In this document: positions 16,900-26,267 of the stretch, piece after piece
Layout of the letters: every line of letters begins with the position of its first letter
How positions within the stretch are numbered: position 1 is the first letter of the stretch
NCBI GenBank assembly: GCA_000421065.1
Contig: ATWD01000001.1
Span: 806,001-870,000, forward strand
Origin: Acidobacteriaceae bacterium TAA 166
GTDB taxonomy: Bacteria; Acidobacteriota; Terriglobia; Terriglobales; Acidobacteriaceae
Reading direction: 5' to 3'
DNA length: 64,000 bases
Made by a program: the position numbers and the translations under genes
The notes under the pieces: generated by a model
Told to the model about the DNA's origin: nothing
Databases searched by the model: none
What the model saw: only the letters and a program-made list of their open reading frames with translations

Positions 16900-17148
16900 T
16901 CATCTCTCTCCAACTCGCATCGTTCTCTGCAACGAGTTGCACTTTCTATAATCACGCGTAGTGCCAAAGTGGGATTTGCCGGAAAATACCGGGAAATCCT
17001 GCTTTATCGCTGACATGCATCTATACCGTCCAGACAATCACGCTTCGTCTCCCACCGCAATTCCCAAAACAGGACAGAACCGCCCCCTCCTCTCCCCCAA
17101 ATGGGTCATCCCAAAACGGGAACCCGCTCCATTTCGGGAAAAGGCAAG
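16900..17148. other. Intergenic region upstream of the NtrC-type gene, no gene seen
   Basis: About 250 bp of divergent promoter space between the NtrC-type regulator and copy 6 of the palindromic element. No conserved motif was recognised. Confidence 0.4.
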
Positions 17149-17334
17149 GCGCTGCCGCGCGGGCCCACTCCGCGTGGGGCGGTCACTTCGTGACGCGTAT
17201 TGGGCCTTCGGCGTGAGGCTCCCGTTGGTCGCTTGCGAAATGTTTACGCCGACCAACGGGAGGCCCATGGCGAAGCCGGTATACACGTCACGAAGTGACC
17301 GCCCCACGCGGAGTGGGCCCGGCCGGCAGGCCAT
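17149..17334 (+). repeat. Long palindromic element, copy 6
   Basis: A nearly ideal copy. Left end GCGCTGCCGCGCGGGCCCAC, arm GGGGCGGTCACTTCGTGACG, inner CTCCCGTTGGTCGCTTGCGA and CGCCGACCAACGGGAG, return arm ACGTCACGAAGTGACCGCCC, right end GTGGGCCCGGCCGGCAGGCC. It lies 20 nt upstream of rph, so it may be in that gene's 5' leader. Confidence 0.9.
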
Positions 17335-17354
17335 CGCCCTTCTATAATCACCAG

Positions 17355-18098
17355 ATGCCCGCAGCCACCCAGGTCTTTCGTCCCGATGCCCGCGCCGTCG
17401 ACGCCCTTCGCACCCTTCGCATCACTCCCGGCTTCATCGCCATGGCCGAGGGCTCAGTCCTCATCGAGACCGGCAACACCCGCGTCCTCTGCAACGCCTC
17501 CGTCGAGCCGGGCGTCCCCGCCTGGCTGCGCAACTCCGGCCGCGGCTGGGTCACCGCCGAGTATGGCATGCTTCCCCGCGCCACCCTCACCCGCTCTCCC
17601 CGCGAGGCCGAGCGCGGCAAGATCGGCGGCCGCACCCATGAGATCCAGCGCCTCATCGGCCGCAGTTTGCGGTCTGTCGTCGACATGAAGGTTCTGGGTG
17701 AGCGCACCATCATCCTCGACTGCGACGTCCTCCAGGCCGACGGCGGAACCCGCACCGCCGCCGTCACCGGAGCCGCCGTCGCCCTCGCCATTGCGCTCGA
17801 AAAGCTCGTCGCCGCCGGAACCCTCAAGACCTCGCCCCTGCGCCAGATGGTCGCGGCCACCAGCGTCGGCATCGTCGACGGCAACACCCTGCTCGACCTC
17901 TGCTACGAAGAGGACTCCCGCGCCACTGTAGATATGAATGTGGTGATGCTGGCCGATGGAGGCCTCGTCGAGACCCAGGCCACCGCCGAGAAGGACTCCT
18001 ACAGCCGAGCCCAGCTCAACCAGATGCTCGACTACGCCGAAAAGGGCATCCGGGATCTTCTCGTCGCGCAGCAAGCCGCGCTGAAATCCACCATCTAG
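17355..18098 (+). CDS. rph: Ribonuclease PH
   Basis: 247 aa phosphorolytic 3'-5' exoribonuclease that trims tRNA 3' ends. Family landmarks: the N-terminal arginine-rich strand [67 protein letters not shown] with phosphate-binding Arg, and [19 protein letters not shown]. The start at 17355 fits the family's N-terminus (usual length about 240). Upstream codons belong to the palindromic element. There is no clear Shine-Dalgarno. Confidence 0.96.
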   Translation: MPAATQVFRPDARAVDALRTLRITPGFIAMAEGSVLIETGNTRVLCNASVEPGVPAWLRNSGRGWVTAEYGMLPRATLTRSPREAERGKIGGRTHEIQRLIGRSLRSVVDMKVLGERTIILDCDVLQADGGTRTAAVTGAAVALAIALEKLVAAGTLKTSPLRQMVAATSVGIVDGNTLLDLCYEEDSRATVDMNVVMLADGGLVETQATAEKDSYSRAQLNQMLDYAEKGIRDLLVAQQAALKSTI

Positions 18099-18113
18099 TC
18101 AGAGAGAAGATAG

Positions 18114-18222
18114 GCGCTGCCCTGCGGGCGCCGCGGTCACATCGTGACGCGTGTACCGGGGCTCCACAAACAGGTCTTCGTTTGTGGGGTGGCCGAGCGC
18201 AGTGGGCCCGGCCGGCAGGCCC
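18114..18222 (+). repeat. Palindromic element, copy 7 (short, alternative module)
   Basis: Left end GCGCTGCCCTGCGGGC and one GGTCACATCGTGACGCG arm lead straight into the alternative module (CTCCACAAACAGGTCTTCG, TTTGTGGGGTGGCCGAGCGC), then the normal right end GTGGGCCCGGCCGGCAGGCC. The CCCGTTGGTCG core is absent, so the alternative module replaces it. It lies 15 nt after the rph stop. Confidence 0.85.
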
Positions 18223-18292
18223 TCGCCTCTCATAAAAACTACTGTTTGAATTTGTAGATACACTGAATTCAACTTTCTTTGAGGAGTTCGCC

Positions 18293-19051
18293 ATGACCAG
18301 GAAGCAAACGTCCGGCACCAGCCTCCAGGAGCTCGCCTCGCTCTGCTCCACCTTCGCCGTCGCCTTCTTCGTGATGACCTTCCTCTTTCAAAACTTCGTC
18401 ATCCCATCGGCTTCGATGGCCAGTACGCTTCTTGTCGGCGACCATGTCCTCGTCGAGCGCGTCACCCTCGCTCCATCTTCTCCCCTGGCCCATTTCCTTC
18501 CCTACGGCCAGCTTCAGCACGACGAACCCATCGTCTTCTTCCGTCCCGCTCCCAACGAGCAGGGCGGCCACGACATCCTCGTCAAGCGCGTCATCGGCCT
18601 TCCCGGAGATCGCATCCATCTCCGCCATGGAGTCGTCTATCGCAACGGCGTCTCGCTCCACGAGCCCTACGCCGCCATGCCCACGTCTGCCAACTACGAT
18701 CCCTACAACGACGACTTTCCGGCCCTCCCGCCCAGCCAGGGCCGCCTCGTCCTCGCCTCCTGGTCCGTCGATCTTCCCAACCATATTCAAGGAGAAGATC
18801 TCGTCGTCCCGACCGGCTACTACTTCATGATGGGAGACAACCGGAACAACAGCTACGACAGCCGCTACTGGGGTCTCGTTCCCCGCGAAAATCTCATCGG
18901 GCGGCCCCTATTCATCTACTGGTCCTTCAAGATGTCCGACGAGCAGCAGTACAAAACCACCATCACCGAACGGGCGGAGTTCGCTCTGCACCAGACCCTG
19001 CACCTCTTCGATGAGACCCGCTGGGAACGAACCTTCCGGATAGTCCGATAG
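18293..19051 (+). CDS. lepB: Signal peptidase I
   Basis: 252 aa membrane serine/lysine protease that removes Sec signal peptides. One N-terminal membrane segment (about residues 17-36) precedes the catalytic serine, Ser41 in VIPSASMASTLLVGD, where the usual PSGSM is PSASM. The general-base lysine is Lys98 in DILVKRVIGLPGD. Box E is present as MMGDNRNNSYDSRYWGLV. TTTGAGGAG precedes the ATG. The C-terminus extends about 30 residues past the last conserved box. Confidence 0.94.
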   Translation: MTRKQTSGTSLQELASLCSTFAVAFFVMTFLFQNFVIPSASMASTLLVGDHVLVERVTLAPSSPLAHFLPYGQLQHDEPIVFFRPAPNEQGGHDILVKRVIGLPGDRIHLRHGVVYRNGVSLHEPYAAMPTSANYDPYNDDFPALPPSQGRLVLASWSVDLPNHIQGEDLVVPTGYYFMMGDNRNNSYDSRYWGLVPRENLIGRPLFIYWSFKMSDEQQYKTTITERAEFALHQTLHLFDETRWERTFRIVR

Positions 19052-19066
19052 CTCCCGCCGCTCCCA

Positions 19067-19852
19067 TCAGTGGCACGAATCAACATCCTGAAACTGGCCT
19101 CCAGGAACCGCCATCGCGGCCATCCCCTGCGCGCAGGCCGTGATCTTCTTATCCAGAGGATCGTCGTCAAGACTCTTCGGGTCGACATAGCTGACCGTCT
19201 TCCGCAGCGCTAAAAACCGGTCGGTAAGCTCCCCGACCATGCTCGTCGCATCTTCGAGCAGCGGAAGCGCCTCCCTGTCGGCATCGGTCGTCGCGTTCGC
19301 CTGGGTCATCGCCATGCGGCTCTGAGCGGTCTGGCGATACCCCGCCACCCAGCTCTCATCCACCGGATTGTTGGTGCGAACGGCGTTCTCGACCGCGCTG
19401 CGCCACTCCCGCACCACCGTCATCTGCTCAACACCTGCACGAAGAAAATCCCTCGAAAACCCCTTCGGCTCGGGCGGAGCCACCGGCGCGGGGGCCGGAG
19501 CCGCCGTCTGCACCTCCGGCGTGGCCGGTGCCGGAAGATTCAGCACAATCGTCTTTCCCTGAAACCCCAGCGTCGATCCCGTCACCTCCGCCAGCCCCTC
19601 GAGCTCCACGTAAGCATGCCCATTGCGGTGGATAATCGGAACGGTGCCGTCGTATCCACCCACCACCAGCTGCGTGCTTCTCGCCGCGCCCTGGACCGGA
19701 CTCGTTGCCGTCGCAGCCCGTGCCGTGCTCTGGTCCGCGCCCGGAGCCGTTGCCTGCACAGCGAGAGCCTGCGCCCCGGCCATCCCCACGCCCAGCCACA
19801 TCGCACACCCCGCCACCGCTATCGCCCTCCAGCCAGCTCTCTTTCCACGCAT
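19067..19852 (-). CDS. Exported protein with a stalk-type (copper amine oxidase N-like) domain
   Basis: 261 aa. Signal peptide ending MAGAQA, a low-complexity Ala/Thr linker, then GTVPIIHRNGHAYVELEGLA and EVTGSTLGFQGKTIVLNL. This resembles the small beta-domain found at the N-terminus of copper amine oxidases and as stalk repeats in surface proteins. A Pro/Ala linker and a helical C-terminal domain (about residues 125-260) follow. No catalytic residues are seen. ATG 19852 has GAGGAGAACGGCG upstream. It converges on lepB with a 15-bp gap. Its function is unknown. Confidence 0.65.
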   Translation of the reverse strand: MRGKRAGWRAIAVAGCAMWLGVGMAGAQALAVQATAPGADQSTARAATATSPVQGAARSTQLVVGGYDGTVPIIHRNGHAYVELEGLAEVTGSTLGFQGKTIVLNLPAPATPEVQTAAPAPAPVAPPEPKGFSRDFLRAGVEQMTVVREWRSAVENAVRTNNPVDESWVAGYRQTAQSRMAMTQANATTDADREALPLLEDATSMVGELTDRFLALRKTVSYVDPKSLDDDPLDKKITACAQGMAAMAVPGGQFQDVDSCH

Positions 19853-20191
19853 CGCCGTTCTCCTCACCCTCACTATAGATGTCCCCCATCAGATGCCCCA
19901 GCTCCACTCGGCCCATATCTTCCCGACATGGCCTCTTCTATAGACGAGGCCGCGGGCTTCAGGAGCTCCTTGCGCTCGAGCCCATCTTCCACCGCTTTCA
20001 GGGCACCTCGTCTGAACATTGCCGCCCCATCGTCCCACGCCGTCAGACCTTCTCCACAGCCAACCTTTTCGCTCCATTTCGCACGAAATACACAAACGGC
20101 CATTAACCTAGGGCTCTGGCATCCTGCCAACCCTGTTATCTGCTGTGTAAAATGAACCCCACGAAGACCTAACTTCAGGAGAAGATGAGCA
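19853..20191. other. Divergent intergenic region
   Basis: About 340 bp between two divergent genes. It must hold both promoters, but no convincing pair was picked. TTCAGGAGAAG just before 20192 is the aldolase ribosome binding site. Confidence 0.45.
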
Positions 20192-21202
20192 ATGTCGAAG
20201 CCGACCCCAGGGAAACTCGCCGGACTTAAAGCCGTATCCGACTCGCGCGGCGTCATCGCCGCAGCCGCCATGGACCAGCGCGGTTCCCTCCAGAAGTCGC
20301 TCGCCAAGGAGCGTGGAGCAGCCGCCAACGCGCAGGACCTCGAAGAGTTCAAGATCAACGTCACCGACGTCCTCACCAGGCATGCCTCCGCCATCCTGCT
20401 CGACCCCGAGTACGGCCTCCCGGCCTCGAAGGTCCGCAACGGCAAGGGACTCCTTCTCGCCTACGAGAAGACCGGCTACGACTCCAACACCCCCGGCCGC
20501 CTTCCCGACCTGCTCGACGTCTGGAGCGTTCGCCGCCTCAAGGAAGCCGGCGCCGACTGCATCAAGATCCTGCTCTACTACACCCCCTACGAGAAGTCCC
20601 ACATCAACGACCTCAAGCACGCCTGGATCGAGCGCATCGGCGACGAGTGCGTCGCCCACGACATCCCCTTCTTCCTCGAATTCGTCGGCTACGACGCCGA
20701 GGGCGGCGACGAGAAGTCCCTCGCCTACGCCAAGAAGAAGCCCGAGATCGTCTCCGGCTCCATGGCCGAGTTCGGCAAGGCCCGCTACAACGTCGACGTC
20801 CTCAAGGTCGAGGTCCCCGTCGAGATGGCCTTCGTCGAAGGCACCAGATCCTTCAAGGGCGAGAAGGCCTATACCCGCGCCGAGGCCCTGCAGCACTTCC
20901 GTGACGCCGAGACCATGACCCACAAGCCCTTCATCTATCTCTCCGCCGGCGTCTCCAACCCCGTTTTCATCGAGACCCTCGAGCTCGCCGGGGAGTCCGG
21001 AACCAAGTTCAACGGCGTCCTCTGCGGCCGCGCCACCTGGAAGGACGGCATCCCAATCTTCGCCACCAAGGGCCCGAAGGCCTTCCGCGACTGGCTCGAG
21101 ACCACCGGCGTCGAAAACATCGAGAACGTCAACAAAGCGCTTAAGTCTGCCAGCCCCTGGTATCTCAAGTTCGGAGCCAACAGCCTCGAAGAGCTCGGCT
21201 AG
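20192..21202 (+). CDS. Tagatose-1,6-bisphosphate aldolase family protein (LacD-like)
   Basis: 336 aa class I aldolase of the LacD/fructose-bisphosphate aldolase-like family, which splits ketose bisphosphates into DHAP and glyceraldehyde-3-phosphate through a Schiff-base lysine. Visible: SRGVIAAAAMDQRGSLQKSL, ASAILLDPEYGLPAS, CIKILLYYTPYEKS, YNVDVLKVEVPVEM with the likely Schiff-base Lys, and FIYLSAGVSNPVF. No lactose or tagatose genes are adjacent, so a general glycolytic or sugar-phosphate role is possible. GGAGAAG precedes the ATG. Confidence 0.88.
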   Translation: MSKPTPGKLAGLKAVSDSRGVIAAAAMDQRGSLQKSLAKERGAAANAQDLEEFKINVTDVLTRHASAILLDPEYGLPASKVRNGKGLLLAYEKTGYDSNTPGRLPDLLDVWSVRRLKEAGADCIKILLYYTPYEKSHINDLKHAWIERIGDECVAHDIPFFLEFVGYDAEGGDEKSLAYAKKKPEIVSGSMAEFGKARYNVDVLKVEVPVEMAFVEGTRSFKGEKAYTRAEALQHFRDAETMTHKPFIYLSAGVSNPVFIETLELAGESGTKFNGVLCGRATWKDGIPIFATKGPKAFRDWLETTGVENIENVNKALKSASPWYLKFGANSLEELG

Positions 21203-21206
21203 GCAA

Positions 21207-21392
21207 GCGCTGCCGCGCGGGCCACTACGCGTGGAGCGGTCACTTCGTGACGCGTAGTTGCCCTTTGGGGTGGGGCTCCCGTTGGTCGCTTGGAAGAATC
21301 TTTGCACCGACCAACGGGAGGCCCACGGCGAAGCCGACATACGCGTCACGAAGTGACCGCTCCACGCGCAGTGGGCCCGGCCGGCAGGCCAT
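21207..21392 (+). repeat. Long palindromic element, copy 8
   Basis: Left end GCGCTGCCGCGCGGGCCAC 4 nt after the aldolase stop. Full arms (GGTCACTTCGTGACGCGTAG, CTCCCGTTGGTCGCTTGGA, CGACCAACGGGAGGCCCAC, GCGTCACGAAGTGACCGC) and a perfect right end. Some flanking bases allow read-through into short open frames on both strands. Confidence 0.9.
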
Positions 21393-21429
21393 CGTCTTGC
21401 TCTCGAAAAAAAACACCTTCATCGCTTTG

Positions 21430-21467
21430 AAAAAAAGAGCGGGGCCGACGGGATTGCAGCCCCGCTC
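21430..21467 (-). terminator. Intrinsic terminator of the carbonic anhydrase-SulP operon
   Basis: GAGCGGGGC and GCCCCGCTC form a 9-bp stem, followed on the minus strand by seven Ts, 17 nt beyond the SulP stop. Confidence 0.88.
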
Positions 21468-21484
21468 CTGCGAAAAATCAATCT

Positions 21485-23035
21485 CTAAATCACGGTCTCA
21501 CTCACCCGCGCCCGATATCGCAGATGGAGCTTCTCCATCTCGATGTGCACCATCTGTCCATTCTGCTCAAGACGTTCCGTCCAGCTCTCGATCACCTCGA
21601 TGCACGCGTGGTCGATATACCGAAGCTCCGAGCAGTGAACATGCACCGCACCTCCATTCGCCTTCACCTGGTCGAGCGCCTGTGTAATCTTCGGAATCGA
21701 GATGAAGGTCCCGATCCCCGAGAGGTGAACATGCGTATCGCCCTCCTGCTCGACGATGCGGGCCTCAAGATGCGTCACCGTGTACAGCAGACGCATCAGT
21801 GAAAGCGTCACGCCCACCAGCACTCCGGTCAGCAGGTCCGTCGCGACGATCGTAAGCATCGAGGCAAAGTAGATCAGGACCGGAACCTTGCCGAAGCGAG
21901 CCAGCTTTCTCACCTCCGAGGGCTTCACCAGCCGGATGCCGACAAAGATCAGCACCGCCGCAAGACTTGCCGTCGGAATCAGCCGCAGCACCGAGGCGAA
22001 GACAACCACCGAGATCAGCATCCATACGCCGTGCAGAATCGCCGAACGCTTCGTCTCCGCGCCCGCCTGCACGTTGGTCGAGCTGCGAACGATCACGCCC
22101 GTCATCGGAAGCGCTCCCACCAGCCCGCAAAGAATGTTTCCGACCCCCTGCGCCGCCAGCTCGCGGTCGTAGTTCGTCTTCCAGCGCGTCTGCATCTGCT
22201 CCACCGCCGCGGCCGAGAGCAGCGTCTCCGCACTGGCAATAAACGCCAGTGCCAGAGCCGTTCCCGCAATCGAGGAAAGCGAGAGTCCCTGAAGCGCCCC
22301 CAGGCTGGGCAGGGAGATCATCTGGGTCAGGTTTTCAGGAACCTTGATGCGGTTCACGCCAAGATGCATCCCCTGCGCCAGCATGGTCGCGGCCGTGATT
22401 CCCAACAACGCCCCCGGAACCAGCTTCAGCTTCGCCGGGCGGAACTTCTCCCACAAAATCATCACGGCCATCGTCACGATCCCGACCAGAGCCGCAGCCT
22501 CCTCCTTGCTTCCGTTCAGCGGAAACAACCCGCCGAAGATGGCATCCCACATCCCGATAATGTTCGCCGGGCCGCTGTGCTTCGGAGAACGATCGAGCAC
22601 CACATGAAACTGCTGGATCACGATCAGGATGCCGATGCCCGCCAGCATCCCATGAATGACCTCCGGAGAGATCGCGCGAAACCAGCGGCCTGTCTTCAGC
22701 AGACCCGCCACCAGCTGAATCGCTCCGGCAAGCATCAGCAGAGGCCCAAGCGACGCGATGCCATGCTCGCGAACGAGCTCAAAGACAATCACCGCCAGTC
22801 CCGCGGCCGGGCCGCTCACCTGCAGCGGCTGCCCGGCCATAAATCCAACCACCAGGCCGCCGATCATTCCCGTGATCAGCCCTGTAGCCGGAGGCATGCC
22901 CGACGCCAGCGCAATTCCCATGCACAGCGGAAGAGCCACCAGAAAGACGACAAGCGATGCTGAAAGATCTCGCACAAACGAACCTCTGCCTTTGCCTGTC
23001 GTTTCCTTCACGGCATGACCAAGTGTGGTAGACAT
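21485..23035 (-). CDS. SulP family anion transporter with STAS domain
   Basis: 516 aa inner-membrane transporter. The N-terminal DLSASLVVFLVALPLCMGIA and SGPAAGLAVIVFELV are SulP hallmarks. About ten to twelve hydrophobic helices span residues 20-410, and a C-terminal STAS-type domain follows (about 430-516, including GGAVHVHCSELRYIDHACIE). It starts 10 nt after a beta-carbonic anhydrase, so the anion is more likely bicarbonate than sulfate; SulP-carbonic anhydrase pairs and fusions are known. The start at 23035 has AGGAGAGAAG upstream. Confidence 0.9.
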   Translation of the reverse strand: MSTTLGHAVKETTGKGRGSFVRDLSASLVVFLVALPLCMGIALASGMPPATGLITGMIGGLVVGFMAGQPLQVSGPAAGLAVIVFELVREHGIASLGPLLMLAGAIQLVAGLLKTGRWFRAISPEVIHGMLAGIGILIVIQQFHVVLDRSPKHSGPANIIGMWDAIFGGLFPLNGSKEEAAALVGIVTMAVMILWEKFRPAKLKLVPGALLGITAATMLAQGMHLGVNRIKVPENLTQMISLPSLGALQGLSLSSIAGTALALAFIASAETLLSAAAVEQMQTRWKTNYDRELAAQGVGNILCGLVGALPMTGVIVRSSTNVQAGAETKRSAILHGVWMLISVVVFASVLRLIPTASLAAVLIFVGIRLVKPSEVRKLARFGKVPVLIYFASMLTIVATDLLTGVLVGVTLSLMRLLYTVTHLEARIVEQEGDTHVHLSGIGTFISIPKITQALDQVKANGGAVHVHCSELRYIDHACIEVIESWTERLEQNGQMVHIEMEKLHLRYRARVSETVI

Positions 23036-23045
23036 ATCTTCTCTC

Positions 23046-23714
23046 CTACGCAATCTTCAGTTCCTGCATCTCTTCGCCAATCTGCTCTTCGGCCAGCAAC
23101 GGACGGAAGCATCCATGCTCCATATCGAACTGCTGAATGCCTCCGCTGCCGATGTCGTACATCCATCCATGCACTCGAACCGAGTTGCTCTTCAGAGCAG
23201 CGTCGACGGAGGAGTGCATCTTCAGGTTGTGCATCTGCGTAATGACATTCGCCTCTGTCAGCAGCCGCAGCTTCTGGTCGAACGTCATCGACATGGCATC
23301 CCGCAGCAGTCGCGTCAACCACTTTGAAGAGGGCCCCGCATGCTGAAGCCAGGCCTGCACCACCGGCAGCGACTCCAACCGCTCGTGCTCCAGCATTCCC
23401 TTCATCGCTCCGCAGTCGGAGTGGCCGCAGATCACAATGTCGCCGACCTTCAGAACGCGCATCGCATACTCGATCGTCGCCGCGACGCCGCTCGCCGCCT
23501 CCGTTGGAGGAGGAATAAGATTGCCCGCGTTCCTGCACGTAAACAACGTGCCCGGATCGGACTGCGTCACCATCTCAGGCATCACTCGGGAGTCGGAGCA
23601 GCAGATGAACAGCGCCTGGGGCTGCTGTCCCGTCGCCAAACGCTCAAACAGTTTGGAGTGCTGCGGAAATACATCGGAACGAAACCGAACATAACCATCA
23701 ATCAACTGCTGCAT
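23046..23714 (-). CDS. Beta-class carbonic anhydrase
   Basis: 222 aa zinc enzyme interconverting CO2 and bicarbonate. Zn ligands are visible as Cys39 and Asp41 (CCSDSR), then His98 and Cys101 (ICGHSDCGAM). Arg43 forms the usual Asp-Arg dyad. The start is ATG 23714, with GGAGA 8 nt upstream; the ATG two codons earlier sits directly on that site. It is first in a two-gene operon with SulP, so the pair probably moves and hydrates inorganic carbon or supports pH control. Confidence 0.94.
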   Translation of the reverse strand: MQQLIDGYVRFRSDVFPQHSKLFERLATGQQPQALFICCSDSRVMPEMVTQSDPGTLFTCRNAGNLIPPPTEAASGVAATIEYAMRVLKVGDIVICGHSDCGAMKGMLEHERLESLPVVQAWLQHAGPSSKWLTRLLRDAMSMTFDQKLRLLTEANVITQMHNLKMHSSVDAALKSNSVRVHGWMYDIGSGGIQQFDMEHGCFRPLLAEEQIGEEMQELKIA

Positions 23715-23876
23715 ACACATCTCTCCATGGGCGGCGCTGCTTGAGAGCACGCCGTAGCATCGCGAGAACAGAGACGCCGGGACGAAGCAGAGATCCATCC
23801 GATACCCGGAGATCCCCGCGGCTGCAGCCTCTCAGAGAGAGATCCGCAACGTCAGGCGAAGTTGTGCGAGGGAGAT

Positions 23877-24299
23877 TTATGCAGTGGGAGGAGCGCGGCC
23901 CAGTCCAGGCGCGCGCGGCGCGCTGCCAAGCGCCAGTACATTCTCACGCGCCAGCAGCTCAACCCTCTCTTCAGGAACCGGCAGCAGGATCTGCGCCGAG
24001 GCAATCGCCACCTGCGGCACGATTGAAGCACCGCCATGACGAGCCTTCGCCACATGGCTGCCCGAAGGAGAAGCCACCACCACATGATCGGCAGTCGCGT
24101 CCACCGAGGCCACCGTGCTGCTCCGGTCGCCGCTCGACCCCGAACGCCGAGGGCCGTGCGCCGGAATATGCGAATAGTTCACCCGCGTGTGATGGGCCGC
24201 GCGATGGCCGTACATCACCCCGAAGAAGCACAACAGATTCAGACCGGCAAAGAGAGCGCCAAGAATCAATCGTTTCGAGATGGCCTTCTGCGAGTTCAT
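23877..24299 (-). CDS. Hypothetical single-pass membrane protein
   Basis: About 140 aa starting MNSQKAISKRLILGALFAG, a classic positively charged start and one membrane helix (residues 11-29). A His/Ser/Arg-rich, probably disordered periplasmic stretch follows, with no recognised domain. The ribosome binding site is weak, and codon pattern and position are the only support for expression. It lies alone between the carbonic anhydrase operon and guaA. Confidence 0.4.
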   Translation of the reverse strand: MNSQKAISKRLILGALFAGLNLLCFFGVMYGHRAAHHTRVNYSHIPAHGPRRSGSSGDRSSTVASVDATADHVVVASPSGSHVAKARHGGASIVPQVAIASAQILLPVPEERVELLARENVLALGSAPRAPGLGRAPPTA

Positions 24300-24478
24300 A
24301 GCGGCGTAGTCCGGTACAGCAATAGACGCAGAGATCAACGAAAGGGTGTTACAAATTCTTCCTCTTTCGCTGCTTCCCTCCGGCTCACTCTAAGAAACAA
24401 AGCTTCGCCGACAGGCTCTATTCTGAGCCTCGGTATCGCAGTCCGCAACCTATCTTTCGGTCATTAATCGAGCAGGGA

Positions 24479-26038
24479 TTACTCCCACTCGATCGTCCCC
24501 GGCGGCTTCGAGGTGATGTCGTACACCACGCGGTTGATCCCTCGTACCTCGCTCACAATCCTGCTCGAGATCGTCCGCAGCACCTCGTACGGCAGCGGAG
24601 CCCAATCCGCCGTCATGCCGTCCTCGCTCTCCACTGCGCGGATCGCGCACGTGTACGCATACGTGCGCTGGTCGCCCATCACGCCCACGCTCTTCACCGG
24701 CAGCAGCACCGCGAAGCTCTGCCACACCTTGCGATAGAGCCCCGCGGCCTTGATCTCCGTCACGACGATCTCATCGGCCTCCTGCAGCAGCGCCACGCGA
24801 TCCGCCGTCACCTCGCCCAGAATCCGCACCGCCAGCCCCGGCCCCGGAAACGGCTGCCGCTCCAGAATCTCCTCCGGCATCCCCAGGTCGCGCCCGATCC
24901 TGCGAACCTCGTCCTTGAACAGATCGCGCAGCGGCTCAATCAGCTTCAGCTTCATATTCTCCGGAAGCCCGCCGACGTTGTGATGGCTCTTGATCGTGTG
25001 CGAAGGACCATGCACGCTCGACGACTCGATCACGTCCGGATACAGTGTTCCCTGCACCAGCCAAGCAACCTCCTCGCCCGCGCTCTTCTCAGCCTCGAAT
25101 ATCTTCGCGGCTTCATCATCGAACACCGCGATGAACTCATTGCCGATAATCTTGCGCTTCTTCTCCGGGTCCGTCACGCCGGCAAGCTTGGTCAGAAACC
25201 TCTCGGCCGCATCCACCGCGACCACGTTCAGCCCCAGCTCCTCGCGCATCGTGCGCTGCACCTTGCGAAACTCATCCTTCCTCAGCACGCCGTTGTTCAC
25301 GAAGATGCACGTCAGCCGATCCCCAATCGCCCGCGCCACCAGCACCGCCGCCACCGACGAGTCCACACCTCCGCTCAGCCCGCAGATCGCATGTCCATCG
25401 CCCACCTGCCTGCGAATCTTCTCCACCGTCGACTGAATAAAATGCTCCGGCGTCCAGTCCTGCTTCGCCCCGCAGATCTCCAGGCAGAAGTTCCTCAGCA
25501 GCTCCATGCCCTGCCGCGTATGCGCCACCTCAGGATGAAACTGCACCGCCCAGATGCGCCGCTCTTCATTCGCGATTCCCGCCACCGCATTCGACGTCTT
25601 CGCCGTCAGCTCAAATCCCGCGGGCAACGTCTTCGCCTCATCACCATGCGACATCCACACATCCATCGCCTGCGGAAGCCCGCGAAACAGCGCCGTCTCG
25701 CGAATAATATTCACCTGCGCATGGCCATACTCGCGCGCCGGAGCCGGCTCCACCTTGCCACCCAGGTGATGCGCGATGAACTGCAGACCATAGCAGATGC
25801 CCAGCACCGGCACGCCCATCGCCAGCATCGCAGGATCGGCCGCCGGAGCATCCGCGTCATACACCGAAGAGGGTCCGCCCGAAAGAATCAGGCCCTTCGG
25901 CTGAAGCTCCTGAATCTTCTCGAGAGAAGTCGTACAGGGCAGCACGACGGAAAAAACATTGAACTCGCGAATACGGCGCGCAATCAGCTGCGTATATTGC
26001 GACCCAAAATCCAGAATGACGATCGTTGAGGTGTCCAC
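24479..26038 (-). CDS. guaA: GMP synthase (glutamine-hydrolysing)
   Basis: 519 aa, converting XMP to GMP. An N-terminal class I glutamine amidotransferase has the nucleophile Cys82 in LGICYGLQ, with VQFHPEV supplying His and Glu. The PP-loop ATPase has [14 protein letters not shown], and the C-terminal dimerisation domain ends in [14 protein letters not shown]. The frame is open upstream into a palindromic element, and the only credible start is GTG at 26038, just before [18 protein letters not shown]. There is no strong Shine-Dalgarno. Confidence 0.96.
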   Translation of the reverse strand: MDTSTIVILDFGSQYTQLIARRIREFNVFSVVLPCTTSLEKIQELQPKGLILSGGPSSVYDADAPAADPAMLAMGVPVLGICYGLQFIAHHLGGKVEPAPAREYGHAQVNIIRETALFRGLPQAMDVWMSHGDEAKTLPAGFELTAKTSNAVAGIANEERRIWAVQFHPEVAHTRQGMELLRNFCLEICGAKQDWTPEHFIQSTVEKIRRQVGDGHAICGLSGGVDSSVAAVLVARAIGDRLTCIFVNNGVLRKDEFRKVQRTMREELGLNVVAVDAAERFLTKLAGVTDPEKKRKIIGNEFIAVFDDEAAKIFEAEKSAGEEVAWLVQGTLYPDVIESSSVHGPSHTIKSHHNVGGLPENMKLKLIEPLRDLFKDEVRRIGRDLGMPEEILERQPFPGPGLAVRILGEVTADRVALLQEADEIVVTEIKAAGLYRKVWQSFAVLLPVKSVGVMGDQRTYAYTCAIRAVESEDGMTADWAPLPYEVLRTISSRIVSEVRGINRVVYDITSKPPGTIEWE

Positions 26039-26077
26039 GTATCCAGTGTAAATCGCATGAACCCGCCTTTGAGGAAG

Positions 26078-26258
26078 ATGGCCGGCCGGGCCCACTGCGC
26101 GTGGGGCGCCCACTTCGTGGGGTGTGGACTCCCTTCGGGGTGGGCTCCCGTTGGTCGCTGGAAAGATCTTCATGCCGACCAGCGGGAGGCCCACGGCGAA
26201 GCCGATCCACACGCCACGAAGTGACCGCCCCACGCATAGTGGGCCCGCGCGGCAGCGC
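26078..26258 (-). repeat. Long palindromic element, copy 9 (reversed)
   Basis: ATGGCCGGCCGGGCCCAC on the guaA side; the left end GGCAGCGC is 9 nt from the stop of the minus-strand membrane-protein gene. The CACTTCGTGGGGTGTG arm has drifted, while the other (CACGAAGTGACCGCCCCAC) is intact. Inner arms CTCCCGTTGGTCGC/CGACCAGCGGGAG. Confidence 0.88.
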
Positions 26259-26267
26259 CTATCTTTT

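Noticed and set aside
20112..20140. Sigma-54 promoter upstream of the LacD-like gene
   Set aside because: TGGCATCCTGCC resembles part of the motif, but the GG-to-GC spacing is wrong.
26039..26233. N-terminal extension of guaA
   Set aside because: It again reads the palindromic element; GuaA homology begins at GTG 26038.
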